The notes below the pieces were generated by a model, which did no database searches, was not told where the DNA came from, and saw only the letters and a program-made list of their open reading frames with translations. This document shows positions 11,105 to 18,896 of a stretch of 57,366 nt of DNA, in pieces; within the stretch, counting starts at the first letter, position 1, and each line of letters begins with the position of its first letter. Made by a program: the position numbers and the translations under genes. The DNA comes from Pseudomonadota bacterium (GTDB lineage: Bacteria > Pseudomonadota > Gammaproteobacteria > Burkholderiales > Rhodocyclaceae): NCBI GenBank assembly GCA_018262195.1, contig JAGTRS010000025.1, forward strand, positions 1 through 57,366. The letters run 5' to 3'.

Positions 11105-11250
11105 GCTGTTCCTGAAAACAAAAACCCAGTTGGCCGAAAAACGCGAACTGGGTGGTTCCCGTTTTAGCAGTATTTATAAGCGCCCGCAATCAGAGCTCAA
11201 ATCGGCGCCGCTGAAGTGCTTTCAGCGTCTGCAGACAATACCCAGCAGGA
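11105..11250 (-). promoter_or_regulatory. Structured metX 5' leader
   Basis: Minus-strand leader with three elements in order. CTGGGT (11245-11240) comes first. A perfect hairpin follows, CGCTGAA (11227-11221) / TTCAGCG (11215-11209) with a 5-base loop. Third is the terminator-like hairpin at 11152-11115. CTGGGT is complementary to ACCCAG (11153-11148) in the terminator's 5' arm, so a 6-bp antiterminator is possible. A TTGAGC-16-TATAAA promoter-like pair also sits between the first hairpin and the terminator. I do not recognise a known riboswitch class. Confidence 0.5.
11115..11152 (-). terminator. Terminator-like hairpin in metX leader
   Basis: On the minus strand CCCAGTT (11131-11125 complement) and AACTGGG arms at 11146-11152 and 11125-11131 enclose a 14-base loop, directly followed by TTTTTGTTTT (11124-11115). 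AGGA for metX comes immediately after. No minus-strand gene lies upstream that it could end, so attenuation of metX is the natural reading. Confidence 0.65.
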
Positions 11251-11350
11251 TGTCAAAAGTCAATGAAACGAATGATTTATGCAATGATGGTGGGCACGTC
11301 AAGTTTTGTTAAACTCACAAAAAACAAACTTTTAGAAAGACTTCAGCCAA

Positions 11351-11971
11351 ATGTTGGATCAAAGACGGCATCTGCGAATTCGGTTTGCTTCATTGCCAAC
11401 GATACGCCTTGGTTATGGCGGCGCGGCTGGTGAAGGGGTAATCGAGAACCTGTCGTTGTCCGGGCTGATGGTCCGGACTGCCATGCCGCTGGAAATTTCG
11501 CACAATGTCGGCTGCGAGTTTCGTATTTTCCAGTCACCGGTAATCGATGTTCCGGCTGCCGTGGTGAGCCGGGTCGGGGACGTTTTCGGCGTGCGTTTTC
11601 AACCCGGGCCAATCAGTCAGATCCTGATTGAGGATGCGATCAATCAGGCGCTGCTCGATGGCAATGCGTCGATTCTCTCTGTCCACGAATTGGGCGGCAA
11701 GAAGATCATGCGCATTACTGGGGGGCTTTCCGGTGCCTTACGAAATGACTTCATGCACGCCCTGACGCGGATGGGTGTCGACGAAATCGATGTGGAAAGC
11801 GTTACGGCTGTTGAGCAGGCTGGTCTGGCGCTATGTCTGGTGGCAACCACTCGGCATGGTGTGACCATCGGTGCTCAGTCGCAATGTTTTGCCGAGGCAT
11901 GGAGGTTTGCTCAAGCCGTGCCCGGCGAAGTGGCACCGGGGATGTCGGGGCGTGATCAGACCTTGGAATAG
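11351..11971 (+). CDS. PilZ-domain protein with C-terminal STAS-like region
   Basis: 206-residue cytosolic protein. The N-terminal PilZ domain has the c-di-GMP signature: basic RRHLRIRF (residues 5-12) and NLSLSGLMVRT (about 33-43, a D/NxSxxG motif). A second region from about residue 105 (SVHELGGKKIMRITGGLSG, then RMGVDEIDVESVTAVEQAGL) resembles a small alpha/beta STAS-type fold; this is a weak call. The stop lies 20 bases inside the TonB-receptor gene, so the two are translationally linked. A c-di-GMP receptor role fits the neighbouring GGDEF protein. Confidence 0.85.
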   Translation: MLDQRRHLRIRFASLPTIRLGYGGAAGEGVIENLSLSGLMVRTAMPLEISHNVGCEFRIFQSPVIDVPAAVVSRVGDVFGVRFQPGPISQILIEDAINQALLDGNASILSVHELGGKKIMRITGGLSGALRNDFMHALTRMGVDEIDVESVTAVEQAGLALCLVATTRHGVTIGAQSQCFAEAWRFAQAVPGEVAPGMSGRDQTLE

Positions 11972-14018
11972 CTTCTCGCGTAGTCTTCTATTCACTGCCT
12001 TGGCTGCGCTGGGAAGTAGTGCATCCTGGGCCGATGACGAGACGGCCTATTTCAGCGAGTTACCGGTTGTTGCATCGGTCAGCCGGCTGCCGCAGCGCAT
12101 TGCGGATGCGCCAACTGCTGTCACCGTTATCGATCGGGAGTTGATCAAGGCTTCCGGTGCCCGTGATTTGAGTGATGTATTCCGGCTGGTGCCGGGCTTT
12201 CAGACCTTTCCCAATAACACCGAGGCAGCTCAGGTCACCTACCACGGCATGTCGGATGGTGAATATTCGCCGCGCCTGCAGGTGCTGGTGGATGGCCGTT
12301 CGCTGTATTCCCCCCTGTTCAGCAACGGAGTCAATTGGGCCACAATACCGGTAGCGCTTGAGGATATCGAGCGGATTGAGGTCGTGCGCGGCACCAATGC
12401 GGTGTCCTATGGCAGCAACGCCTTTCTCGGGGTGATCAACATCATTACCGTTGACCCCGCACTGGCGCATGGATTTTCGGTGTCGGCCAGCCATGGTAGC
12501 CAGAATGTCCGCGATTACGGCCTGCGAGTAGGGGGGCGGATTGGCGAGGTCGGGGATTTTCGTCTTACCTATCGGCAGCAGAACGACGATGCATTGAACA
12601 ATCGCGGCGACTGGATAGACGATTTCCGGTCACGCTTGTTCGATTTGCGGGCCGACATTGCCATCGACGCAATGAATGCTCTGCAGCTTAATGCCGGGCG
12701 GGTCGAAGGTGTGACGGGTATCGGCCGCCTGAATGGCGGGATGTTCTTCGGTCAGTCGACCAATCCGATTCGCAGCCTGCGTCAGACCGATACCTATGCT
12801 CAACTCCTCTGGCGCCATGTTGTTTCTCCGATGGCTGATTTCCAGTTGCGCTATGCATACGTTTCGGATCGTTCCGATGATGCGTTCAATATCGTTGTCC
12901 CCTTCGTTCCGCCGCAGACGTTTCACATCAATCAGTCTGGTGACGAGGGAAATCGTCACGAACTGGAGTTCCTCCACAATTTAAAGTTGGCGAGTGCCGG
13001 CAGGCTGGCCTGGGGGGCGAGCTGGCGTGAGGATAGCCTGCGTTCCGAATGGGTTTTGCCAGGACAGGGAACTGTGCGCCGCGATACGACCCGGGTATTT
13101 GGTAACTGGGAGGCCAAGCCGGCAACATGGCTGACCACCAACGTTGGTCTGGCTGGAGAGAACGACTCGCTGGCCGGTTTCCTGTGGTCACCGCGGGTCA
13201 GTGCCAATTTTCACGTCAATTCGGACAATACCCTGCGCATCGGCTATTCCAGGGCGCATCGTACCGGCAGCATCTACGACTATCGGGGGGACTACTGGTC
13301 GAGTTTGACCAAATACCAGTACAAGGCTGATTCCAATATGCCGGCAGAAGAGCTGGATACTTGGGAAATCGGCTATCTGGGCAATTGGCGTGCCTGGCGT
13401 GCCAGTCTGGATGTTAGATTGTTCGACGAAACGATGCGCAATCGTTTGTATGTGATCGACCGCGATGCATCCTCTCCGGTGCGCGATTCGGTGCCATCGC
13501 TGACCACTCCAATTCAGGATGTACGGATCGTGGGCGGCGAATACCAGTTCAAATGGCAGCCGTTTGAACCGACCCGCCTGGTGCTGACCCAGTCGTTTGC
13601 CAAGATCGAGAGTGATTACCAGGCTTCGGCATTGGCCTATCCCTACGGAACGCTCGGCCAGCTTACCGCCAACCAAAACATCGAAGCGCTGACCGAGCGC
13701 TCGATGCCACGCCGCTCTACCTCGCTGCTCTGGATGCAGACTCTGCCCTTCGGCATCCAGTTTTCGCTGGCGGGTTACTGGCAGGACAAGATGAAGTGGT
13801 CTGCCAATTCCTGGTCACCCAAGTATCGCCGTTTCGATAGCCGGCTGGCATATCCTTTCCGGGTGGGGGGGATTAATGCCGAAGTGGCCTATGTTGTTCA
13901 GTCGCTCAATGGTGCGCACGGCGAATACAAGGCCTACGATGGCACCGGTAACGATCCGGATGGCACGGGGCGGATCGTTGACCGTCGTCAGTGGATTAGC
14001 TTGCGGCTTGATTTCTGA
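11952..14018 (+). CDS. TonB-dependent outer-membrane receptor
   Basis: 688 residues from GTG 11952 (GGGG four bases upstream). A signal peptide is followed by SWADDETAYFSELPVVASVS (TonB-box region), then the plug domain (DLSDVFRLVPGFQTFPNN; VLVDGRSLYSPLFSNGVNW; IERIEVVRGTNAVSYGSNAF) and a beta-barrel ending with an aromatic residue (SLRLDF). The ligand cannot be read from sequence: it could be a siderophore, another metal chelate or a nutrient. It lies well apart from the cobalamin genes and has no riboswitch, so I do not call it BtuB. It overlaps pilZ by 20 bases. Confidence 0.92.
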   Translation: MIRPWNSFSRSLLFTALAALGSSASWADDETAYFSELPVVASVSRLPQRIADAPTAVTVIDRELIKASGARDLSDVFRLVPGFQTFPNNTEAAQVTYHGMSDGEYSPRLQVLVDGRSLYSPLFSNGVNWATIPVALEDIERIEVVRGTNAVSYGSNAFLGVINIITVDPALAHGFSVSASHGSQNVRDYGLRVGGRIGEVGDFRLTYRQQNDDALNNRGDWIDDFRSRLFDLRADIAIDAMNALQLNAGRVEGVTGIGRLNGGMFFGQSTNPIRSLRQTDTYAQLLWRHVVSPMADFQLRYAYVSDRSDDAFNIVVPFVPPQTFHINQSGDEGNRHELEFLHNLKLASAGRLAWGASWREDSLRSEWVLPGQGTVRRDTTRVFGNWEAKPATWLTTNVGLAGENDSLAGFLWSPRVSANFHVNSDNTLRIGYSRAHRTGSIYDYRGDYWSSLTKYQYKADSNMPAEELDTWEIGYLGNWRAWRASLDVRLFDETMRNRLYVIDRDASSPVRDSVPSLTTPIQDVRIVGGEYQFKWQPFEPTRLVLTQSFAKIESDYQASALAYPYGTLGQLTANQNIEALTERSMPRRSTSLLWMQTLPFGIQFSLAGYWQDKMKWSANSWSPKYRRFDSRLAYPFRVGGINAEVAYVVQSLNGAHGEYKAYDGTGNDPDGTGRIVDRRQWISLRLDF

Positions 14019-14079
14019 CGGGCTGGCTGGTCATTGGATGCAGGAGTCAGCGACGCCCGTTGCTTACCGTGGACACATT

Positions 14080-16164
14080 CTAGCCAGAACGAATGACAGC
14101 GCCTTCGAACCAGACTTCGAAGGGCTCGTTGGGGGCGATGGCCTTGCCCTGAGCGTAATCGATTCCGAGGTCCTTGAGCTGCTCCAGCGTGTCCAGGTCG
14201 TCGATGTCTTCGGCAATCGAGCGGATGTGCTGGTCCGCCGTGATTTCCTGAACGGCCCGCAGTAGCGCAGTCGACGCGCGGTTGCCGCCGAGATCCCGGG
14301 TCAGGCTGCGGCTCAGCTTGACGTGGCTGGGGGTGACGCTGCGCAGGTGGCTGAAAGAGGATAGGCCGCCCCCGAAATCGTCCAGACCGATCTGGCAACC
14401 AAGGGTATGCAGTTGGCGAGAAAACTCCATGGCCTGACTGGTCAGATGGGTCAGGGTATCTTCGGAGAACATGAAGCAAAGCTTGTTGCCGGACATGTTC
14501 TGGCTGGCCAGACTGCGGGCGATGTAGTCGATGGTTTCCCGGCTGCTGATTGAGCTACGCGAAAGTGGCACCAGGCAGAACAGATTGCGATGCTGTCGTT
14601 TGGCGCGGGCCTGCGCAGCGACGGCTGTGTCGATCAGTCGCCGGTCGATGGCGGGTGCCAGATCATAACGTTCGGCAGCATCGATCAGTGCGGCGAGGGT
14701 GACTGGTGGCTGGCCGGGTTCATTGAGGCGGGCAGTCAGTTCGACGATATGCCCCGCGGAAGCATGCTGGAGGGCTCTCAATGGTACCGCTTCGACCAGC
14801 AATCGGTCTTCGGAGAGTGCATTGGCAATGCGGCCGGCCCAGTTGTTGGCTTCGTGACGGCGTTCCTGGCTGAATGTCACTTCCTGCTCACAGACCCGGT
14901 TGCGGCCGCTTTCCTTGGCCCGATGGCAGGCAGCATCACCGGCGGCGAGGATTTCATTGATGTTGCGTACCTTGCGGTTGACCGTGGTTACCCCGATGCT
15001 GGCTCCAATGGCGAACACCTTGTCCTGCCAGATAAAGCGATAGGCGGCGGCCAGGCCGCAAATATCCTCGGCGACCTGCATGGCGCGGGCGCCGGTGCAG
15101 TTGGCCAGCATGATGCTGAATTCGTCGCCGCCGAGGCGGGCCAAGGTATCTTCCTCACGCAAGCGGCCCTGGAAGAGCAGCGACATCTGTCGCAACAATT
15201 CGTCGCCGGCCAGATAGCCGCAGGTGTCGTTGACCTGTTTAAAACGGTCGAGGTCGAGGAACAGGATGGCAAATTCGTCGCCGCCCGCCTGAACGCTGGC
15301 CAGTGCCTTTTCCAGACGGTGTTCAAATTCGCGCCGGTTGAGCAGGCCAGTCAAGGCGTCGTGTCGTGCCTGGAAGGCGAGTTGGGCGGTAGCCTCTTCG
15401 ATCCGGGCCTGCATCGAATGATGGACTTCTTCGATCCGGGTCGCCATTTCGTTGAAGCCGGTTTCGAGGACGCCAATTTCGCCGCTGGAGCTGGCTGGTA
15501 CGCGGGTATCCAGCCGGCCGGATGACATGTCTTTCACCGCCTGGACCAGACGCATGACTGGCCTTGCCAGGTTGTCTGCCATGGCGATGGCCATGGCGGC
15601 GAGCACGAGCAAACCGAAGAGAACGATGACCAGGCCGCGCTGCAGGAGCTGGCGTTGCTTGTTGGCCAGCTCGGTCTTGTCGAATTCGACAAAGACGTGG
15701 CCGATGATTTCCGGAGCGGCGGGCTTGGCAACGTTGGTCTCGAACAGCTGGTCGGTGTCGCTCATCGAGCGTTTGACCGGTGCCCCGAAGGCGATCCATT
15801 GATCAGTTTCGGCGACTTGCTTTGCTTCATTCAGGGTCTGGCGAAGGTCTTCTGCAGCGAGTGAAACCCGGCCACTGACGGCAATGGTGCGACCTTTCTG
15901 ATTGACGACGATGGCCGCCTTGACACCGGATTCCTGCACGGTCGCCTGAGCCAGTCCGTGCAGGCCCTCAACCTGGCCGGCGATGATCCCGTACTCGCTG
16001 ATTGGTGCCAGGTAGCGAACGGTAGCCATGCCCTTGAGGCGAAGTTCGCCTTCCAGCGTCTTGATGCCGCTGAAGGTGAAATAAGCGACCAGCGCGATGG
16101 CGATTAACGTGCTGGGTAGCAACGTCAGCAAAAGCAGGCGATGGCGGAGGGTGAGACGATTCAT
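14080..16164 (-). CDS. Membrane diguanylate cyclase (HAMP-GGDEF) with degenerate EAL domain
   Basis: 694 residues: membrane helix 9-31, periplasmic sensor region 32-172, second helix about 175-196, HAMP (about 197-250), GGDEF domain (about 265-430) and an EAL-like domain (about 440-690). The cyclase motif GGDEF is intact at 345-349, and the RxxD inhibitory site REED (336-339) lies five residues upstream. The EAL domain is decayed: VEAVPL replaces ExL, VPLS replaces the NLS motif, KLSRS replaces KIDRS; DDFGGG is kept. Likely product is a cyclase whose EAL part binds or senses rather than hydrolyses. It overlaps the upstream binding-protein gene by 4 bases. Confidence 0.93.
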   Translation of the reverse strand: MNRLTLRHRLLLLTLLPSTLIAIALVAYFTFSGIKTLEGELRLKGMATVRYLAPISEYGIIAGQVEGLHGLAQATVQESGVKAAIVVNQKGRTIAVSGRVSLAAEDLRQTLNEAKQVAETDQWIAFGAPVKRSMSDTDQLFETNVAKPAAPEIIGHVFVEFDKTELANKQRQLLQRGLVIVLFGLLVLAAMAIAMADNLARPVMRLVQAVKDMSSGRLDTRVPASSSGEIGVLETGFNEMATRIEEVHHSMQARIEEATAQLAFQARHDALTGLLNRREFEHRLEKALASVQAGGDEFAILFLDLDRFKQVNDTCGYLAGDELLRQMSLLFQGRLREEDTLARLGGDEFSIMLANCTGARAMQVAEDICGLAAAYRFIWQDKVFAIGASIGVTTVNRKVRNINEILAAGDAACHRAKESGRNRVCEQEVTFSQERRHEANNWAGRIANALSEDRLLVEAVPLRALQHASAGHIVELTARLNEPGQPPVTLAALIDAAERYDLAPAIDRRLIDTAVAAQARAKRQHRNLFCLVPLSRSSISSRETIDYIARSLASQNMSGNKLCFMFSEDTLTHLTSQAMEFSRQLHTLGCQIGLDDFGGGLSSFSHLRSVTPSHVKLSRSLTRDLGGNRASTALLRAVQEITADQHIRSIAEDIDDLDTLEQLKDLGIDYAQGKAIAPNEPFEVWFEGAVIRSG

Positions 16165-17066
16165 CGTGCATCCCTGTCGGCAAGGATGGCGCGTCGTAGC
16201 GACGCTTCATCGGGAATGTTGAGTCCCAGTGCCTGAGCGACATTCGGATTGATGGCGATGGCAAACTGTGTCGGCCCGGTTGGGGGTGTCAGGTTGACGC
16301 CACTGTTCACGATCATGTCGGCCGTCTGGCGGGCAATCTGGCTCGGGGTGCTATGCAGGGCGGCCAGCGCGCCGGCCGTGACAAAGGCGGTGGAGTAGCC
16401 GATGACCGGTCGCTGGTGGCGGAAGGCCGTAATCAGAATGGCCTTGATATTGTTGCGGTGATAGATGCTGGCATCGGGAAGTGCGACCAGGGCGCTGCTC
16501 CGGGTGAGCAACGTATTCAGGGCAGGCAATAGCGTCTTTTCGGTATCACTGTCTTCGCTGTCCAGCACCAGCCCGGCCCAGGCAAATGCCTGACGGTACT
16601 GGCTGGCGGAGTTTCTTGTTTCGCTGCTGAATAGAATGCCGAAGCGTTTCTGATCAGGCAACAGATGGCGCAGGAAGGCGGCTTGGCGGGTGGCGGGTTG
16701 ATCGAGATAGATGGCAGTGATGCGCCCTGATGTCCGCCGATGCTCGGCCAGAATTTTTTCGTAATTCTGTCGCGGCAATAGTGTCGCGATGATGGGAGTG
16801 CTGTCGCCCCGGCTCAGTGTCCGGCGCAGCGCTTCGCTACCGACGGTCACGATCAGATCGGGGGGGCGGGCAGCCTGGCTTGGCGAGTCGCCTGCGCTGG
16901 TTGAAACAATGTTCCAGGTGGTGCCGTTGAGCGACTCATCCAGGGTGTTGGCGAATTCGCCATACATGCCACCGCTTTCGCTGAGGACGAGCGCAATACT
17001 ACCGCCCCATGCCGGAGCGGCAAGGGCGATCAGTAAAATCAGGAAAAAGCGGGTCAGCCTGCGCAT
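16161..17066 (-). CDS. ABC-type periplasmic substrate-binding protein (PF04392/TrpX-like)
   Basis: 301 residues with a signal peptide (MRRLTRFFLILLIALAAPAW) and a type-I periplasmic binding fold with LIVTVGSEALRR and QRPVIGYSTAFVTAGALAAL, as in the family of orphan ABC binding proteins often called TrpX-like. No permease or ATPase gene is next to it. It is encoded just before the GGDEF/EAL sensor with a 4-base overlap, suggesting that it presents a ligand to that protein's periplasmic domain rather than to a transporter. Confidence 0.85.
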   Translation of the reverse strand: MRRLTRFFLILLIALAAPAWGGSIALVLSESGGMYGEFANTLDESLNGTTWNIVSTSAGDSPSQAARPPDLIVTVGSEALRRTLSRGDSTPIIATLLPRQNYEKILAEHRRTSGRITAIYLDQPATRQAAFLRHLLPDQKRFGILFSSETRNSASQYRQAFAWAGLVLDSEDSDTEKTLLPALNTLLTRSSALVALPDASIYHRNNIKAILITAFRHQRPVIGYSTAFVTAGALAALHSTPSQIARQTADMIVNSGVNLTPPTGPTQFAIAINPNVAQALGLNIPDEASLRRAILADRDAR

Positions 17067-17118
17067 CAGCGGAATATCGCATGGCGGCTATGCCAATGCA
17101 ATGAGGGTAAATCACAGA

Positions 17119-17712
17119 CTAGCGATTGTTGATCAGATTGCTGATGTGTTCCGTGATTTTTGACACAGGCATGGCAAAGGCAAACTTCTTGATGAAGTCG
17201 CCGTCCGGGCCGAGCAGAATCATGCCGGCTGAATGGTCGACCGCATAGCGGTCTGATGCAGCCCCAGGTTCCTGAACCTTGGCGTAGCGTATCCTGAAAT
17301 TCTCGGCGGCGCGCCGGACGAGGGCAGGGGAAGCGGTGAGGCCGAGGATGCGTGGGTCAAAGAACTCGGTATAGGTCTTGAGCACCTTGCCGGTATCGCG
17401 TTCCGGATCGACTGAAATGAAAATGGCCTGGAGGTGTTTGGCGTCTGCACCCAACTGCTTCAGGATTTCGGCCATTTCGACCAGCGTGGTCGGGCAGATG
17501 TCCGGGCAGTAGGTGTAGCCAAAGGCGATGAGCTGATAACGTCCGCGAAAATCCTCACTGGTCACGGAGCGGCCGTTCGGGTCCTGTAGCAGATAGCGCG
17601 GATTGATCCCTTCGGTGCTTCCTTCTTTCAGCAGTTCCAGGCTATGGGAGGCCTGCGCTGCAGCATGTCCGGTGAGCAGCAGCGCAAGGAGGAAAGCCAG
17701 GGTACGAATCAT
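17119..17712 (-). CDS. SCO1/SenC-type copper chaperone
   Basis: 197-residue exported thioredoxin-fold protein used in copper delivery to the CuA site of cytochrome oxidases. The metal ligands are present: Cys69 and Cys73 in YCPDICPTT and His160 in VDHSAGM. The N-terminus is a signal peptide (MIRTLAFLLALLLTGHAAAQ). It overlaps the following small periplasmic-protein gene's stop by 4 bases (ATGA), so the two are co-translated. No oxidase genes are in the window. Confidence 0.94.
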   Translation of the reverse strand: MIRTLAFLLALLLTGHAAAQASHSLELLKEGSTEGINPRYLLQDPNGRSVTSEDFRGRYQLIAFGYTYCPDICPTTLVEMAEILKQLGADAKHLQAIFISVDPERDTGKVLKTYTEFFDPRILGLTASPALVRRAAENFRIRYAKVQEPGAASDRYAVDHSAGMILLGPDGDFIKKFAFAMPVSKITEHISNLINNR

Positions 17713-18044
17713 TTGCTATCGGCAAATGCCGACTTCATGCGCTGTTCAGCCGCGGCCATGTTGCTGGACAGGCTTGCCGCATCGGGGCAAACAGCACCCT
17801 TGCCTTGTTCGAGATAGGCGGCGTTGGTGGCGTTCTCGAAAATTTCGCCGTAGCCGCGGGTCTTGGGGGCCGTGGTGATCACGGCGTTGCGGGCGCGGGC
17901 AACCAGCGCCGGCTGCTGACAGGCGAGGGCAACACCGTTGAGGCGCCCCAGCGCTTCGACAGCCGCAGTGCCGGCATCGGCGGCCATGCTGGTGTTGGTC
18001 AGGGAGGCAAGGATCAGGGCAAGGAGCGGAGCGGCGATCTTCAT
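17709..18044 (-). CDS. Small periplasmic protein upstream of SCO
   Basis: 111 residues: a signal peptide cut near SMAADAG, then a mostly helical mature part with two cysteines (LACQQP and AVCPDA) about 45 residues apart, probably a disulfide. No CxxCH haem motif, so it is not a c-type cytochrome. It is first in a two-gene unit with the SCO gene (4-base overlap), which suggests a role in the same periplasmic copper/redox task. I do not recognise the family. Confidence 0.8.
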   Translation of the reverse strand: MKIAAPLLALILASLTNTSMAADAGTAAVEALGRLNGVALACQQPALVARARNAVITTAPKTRGYGEIFENATNAAYLEQGKGAVCPDAASLSSNMAAAEQRMKSAFADSK

Positions 18045-18101
18045 AGTCGGAATCCTTTAGTTTGGAGAACGATTATAGGCAATGCGCTGCTCACGACCTT
18101 T

Positions 18102-18893
18102 TCACAGATCAAAAATGTCGAGCAATTGCGGCAGGCCTTCGCTGATTGCGACGGGGCCCGGGGTCAGGATGATTGCCGATTTGATTTCGTGCATTTTTCC
18201 GTTCCGGACTGCCGGAATGCTGTCCCAGCCGGGACGGGTGGCGACGCGTTCAGGGCGGAAGTGCTTGCCGCACCAGGAACCGATGATGATATCCGGAGCA
18301 CGCAAGATGACCTCTTCCGGTGTTGGGCGACGATCCTTGGCCAATGGTGAGCGGGCCTGCTCAGCAAAAATGTCTTCGCCGCCGGCGATTTCGATCAGCT
18401 CCGAGGCCCAGCGGATGCCGCTGATCAGCGGTTCGTCCCATTCCTCGAAATAGACGCGTGGCTTTTTGCCGGTTCTGGCGAAGCGTTCGGCGGCGATGGT
18501 GCGGGCTTTTTCGATTTCCGCTTCCAGTCCAGCGACGATTTCCAGCGCTTTAGACTCGGCGCCAACCAGCCGGCCGACCGTTTCGATCATGCCGAGGATG
18601 TCCTCGACGCTGCGCGTATTGAAGGCGTAAACCGGTACGCCGGCCTTGATCAGGTCGCGCGAAATCTCGCTTTGCAGGTCGGAGAAGGTCAGCACCAGAT
18701 CAGGCTGAGTGGCGAGGATCTTGTCGATATCGCCGCTGGTGAAGGCAAAGACCTTTGGTTTTTCCTTGCGGGCTTCAGGTGGGCGCACGGTGTAGCCGGA
18801 AATGCCGACGATGCGATCCTGTTCGCCGAGGGCGTAAAGCACTTCGACGGTTTCGGTGGTCAGGCAGACGATGCGTTGGGGCAGGCGGGGCAT
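18102..18893 (-). CDS. Cobalamin-binding protein, BtuF-like, without signal peptide
   Basis: 263-residue type-III (BtuF/FhuD-like) binding protein: RIVCLTTETVEVLYALGEQD, DIDKILATQPDLVLTFSDLQ and PDIIIGSWCGKHF fit the family. Unlike the neighbouring btuF it begins directly at the folded domain (MPRLPQRIVCL) with no signal peptide, so it may be cytosolic or use another export route. It starts 3 bases after the btuF stop and ends the bluB-cbiB-cobD-btuF transcript. Function in corrinoid uptake or trafficking is inferred from the locus. Confidence 0.85.
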   Translation of the reverse strand: MPRLPQRIVCLTTETVEVLYALGEQDRIVGISGYTVRPPEARKEKPKVFAFTSGDIDKILATQPDLVLTFSDLQSEISRDLIKAGVPVYAFNTRSVEDILGMIETVGRLVGAESKALEIVAGLEAEIEKARTIAAERFARTGKKPRVYFEEWDEPLISGIRWASELIEIAGGEDIFAEQARSPLAKDRRPTPEEVILRAPDIIIGSWCGKHFRPERVATRPGWDSIPAVRNGKMHEIKSAIILTPGPVAISEGLPQLLDIFDL

Positions 18894-18896
18894 GGA

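Noticed and set aside
11105..11250. metX leader as a known SAM-II or SAM/SAH riboswitch
   Set aside because: I could not match the consensus of either class; kept only as an unassigned structured leader.
11952..14018. TonB-dependent receptor as the cobalamin receptor BtuB
   Set aside because: No cobalamin riboswitch in front, more than 4 kb from the cob genes, and bound instead to pilZ by a 20-base overlap.
15271..15285. Second GGDEF string (residues 294-298) in the cyclase
   Set aside because: It lies in the segment before FLDLDRFKQVND, upstream of the true active-site turn at 345-349; coincidental sequence.
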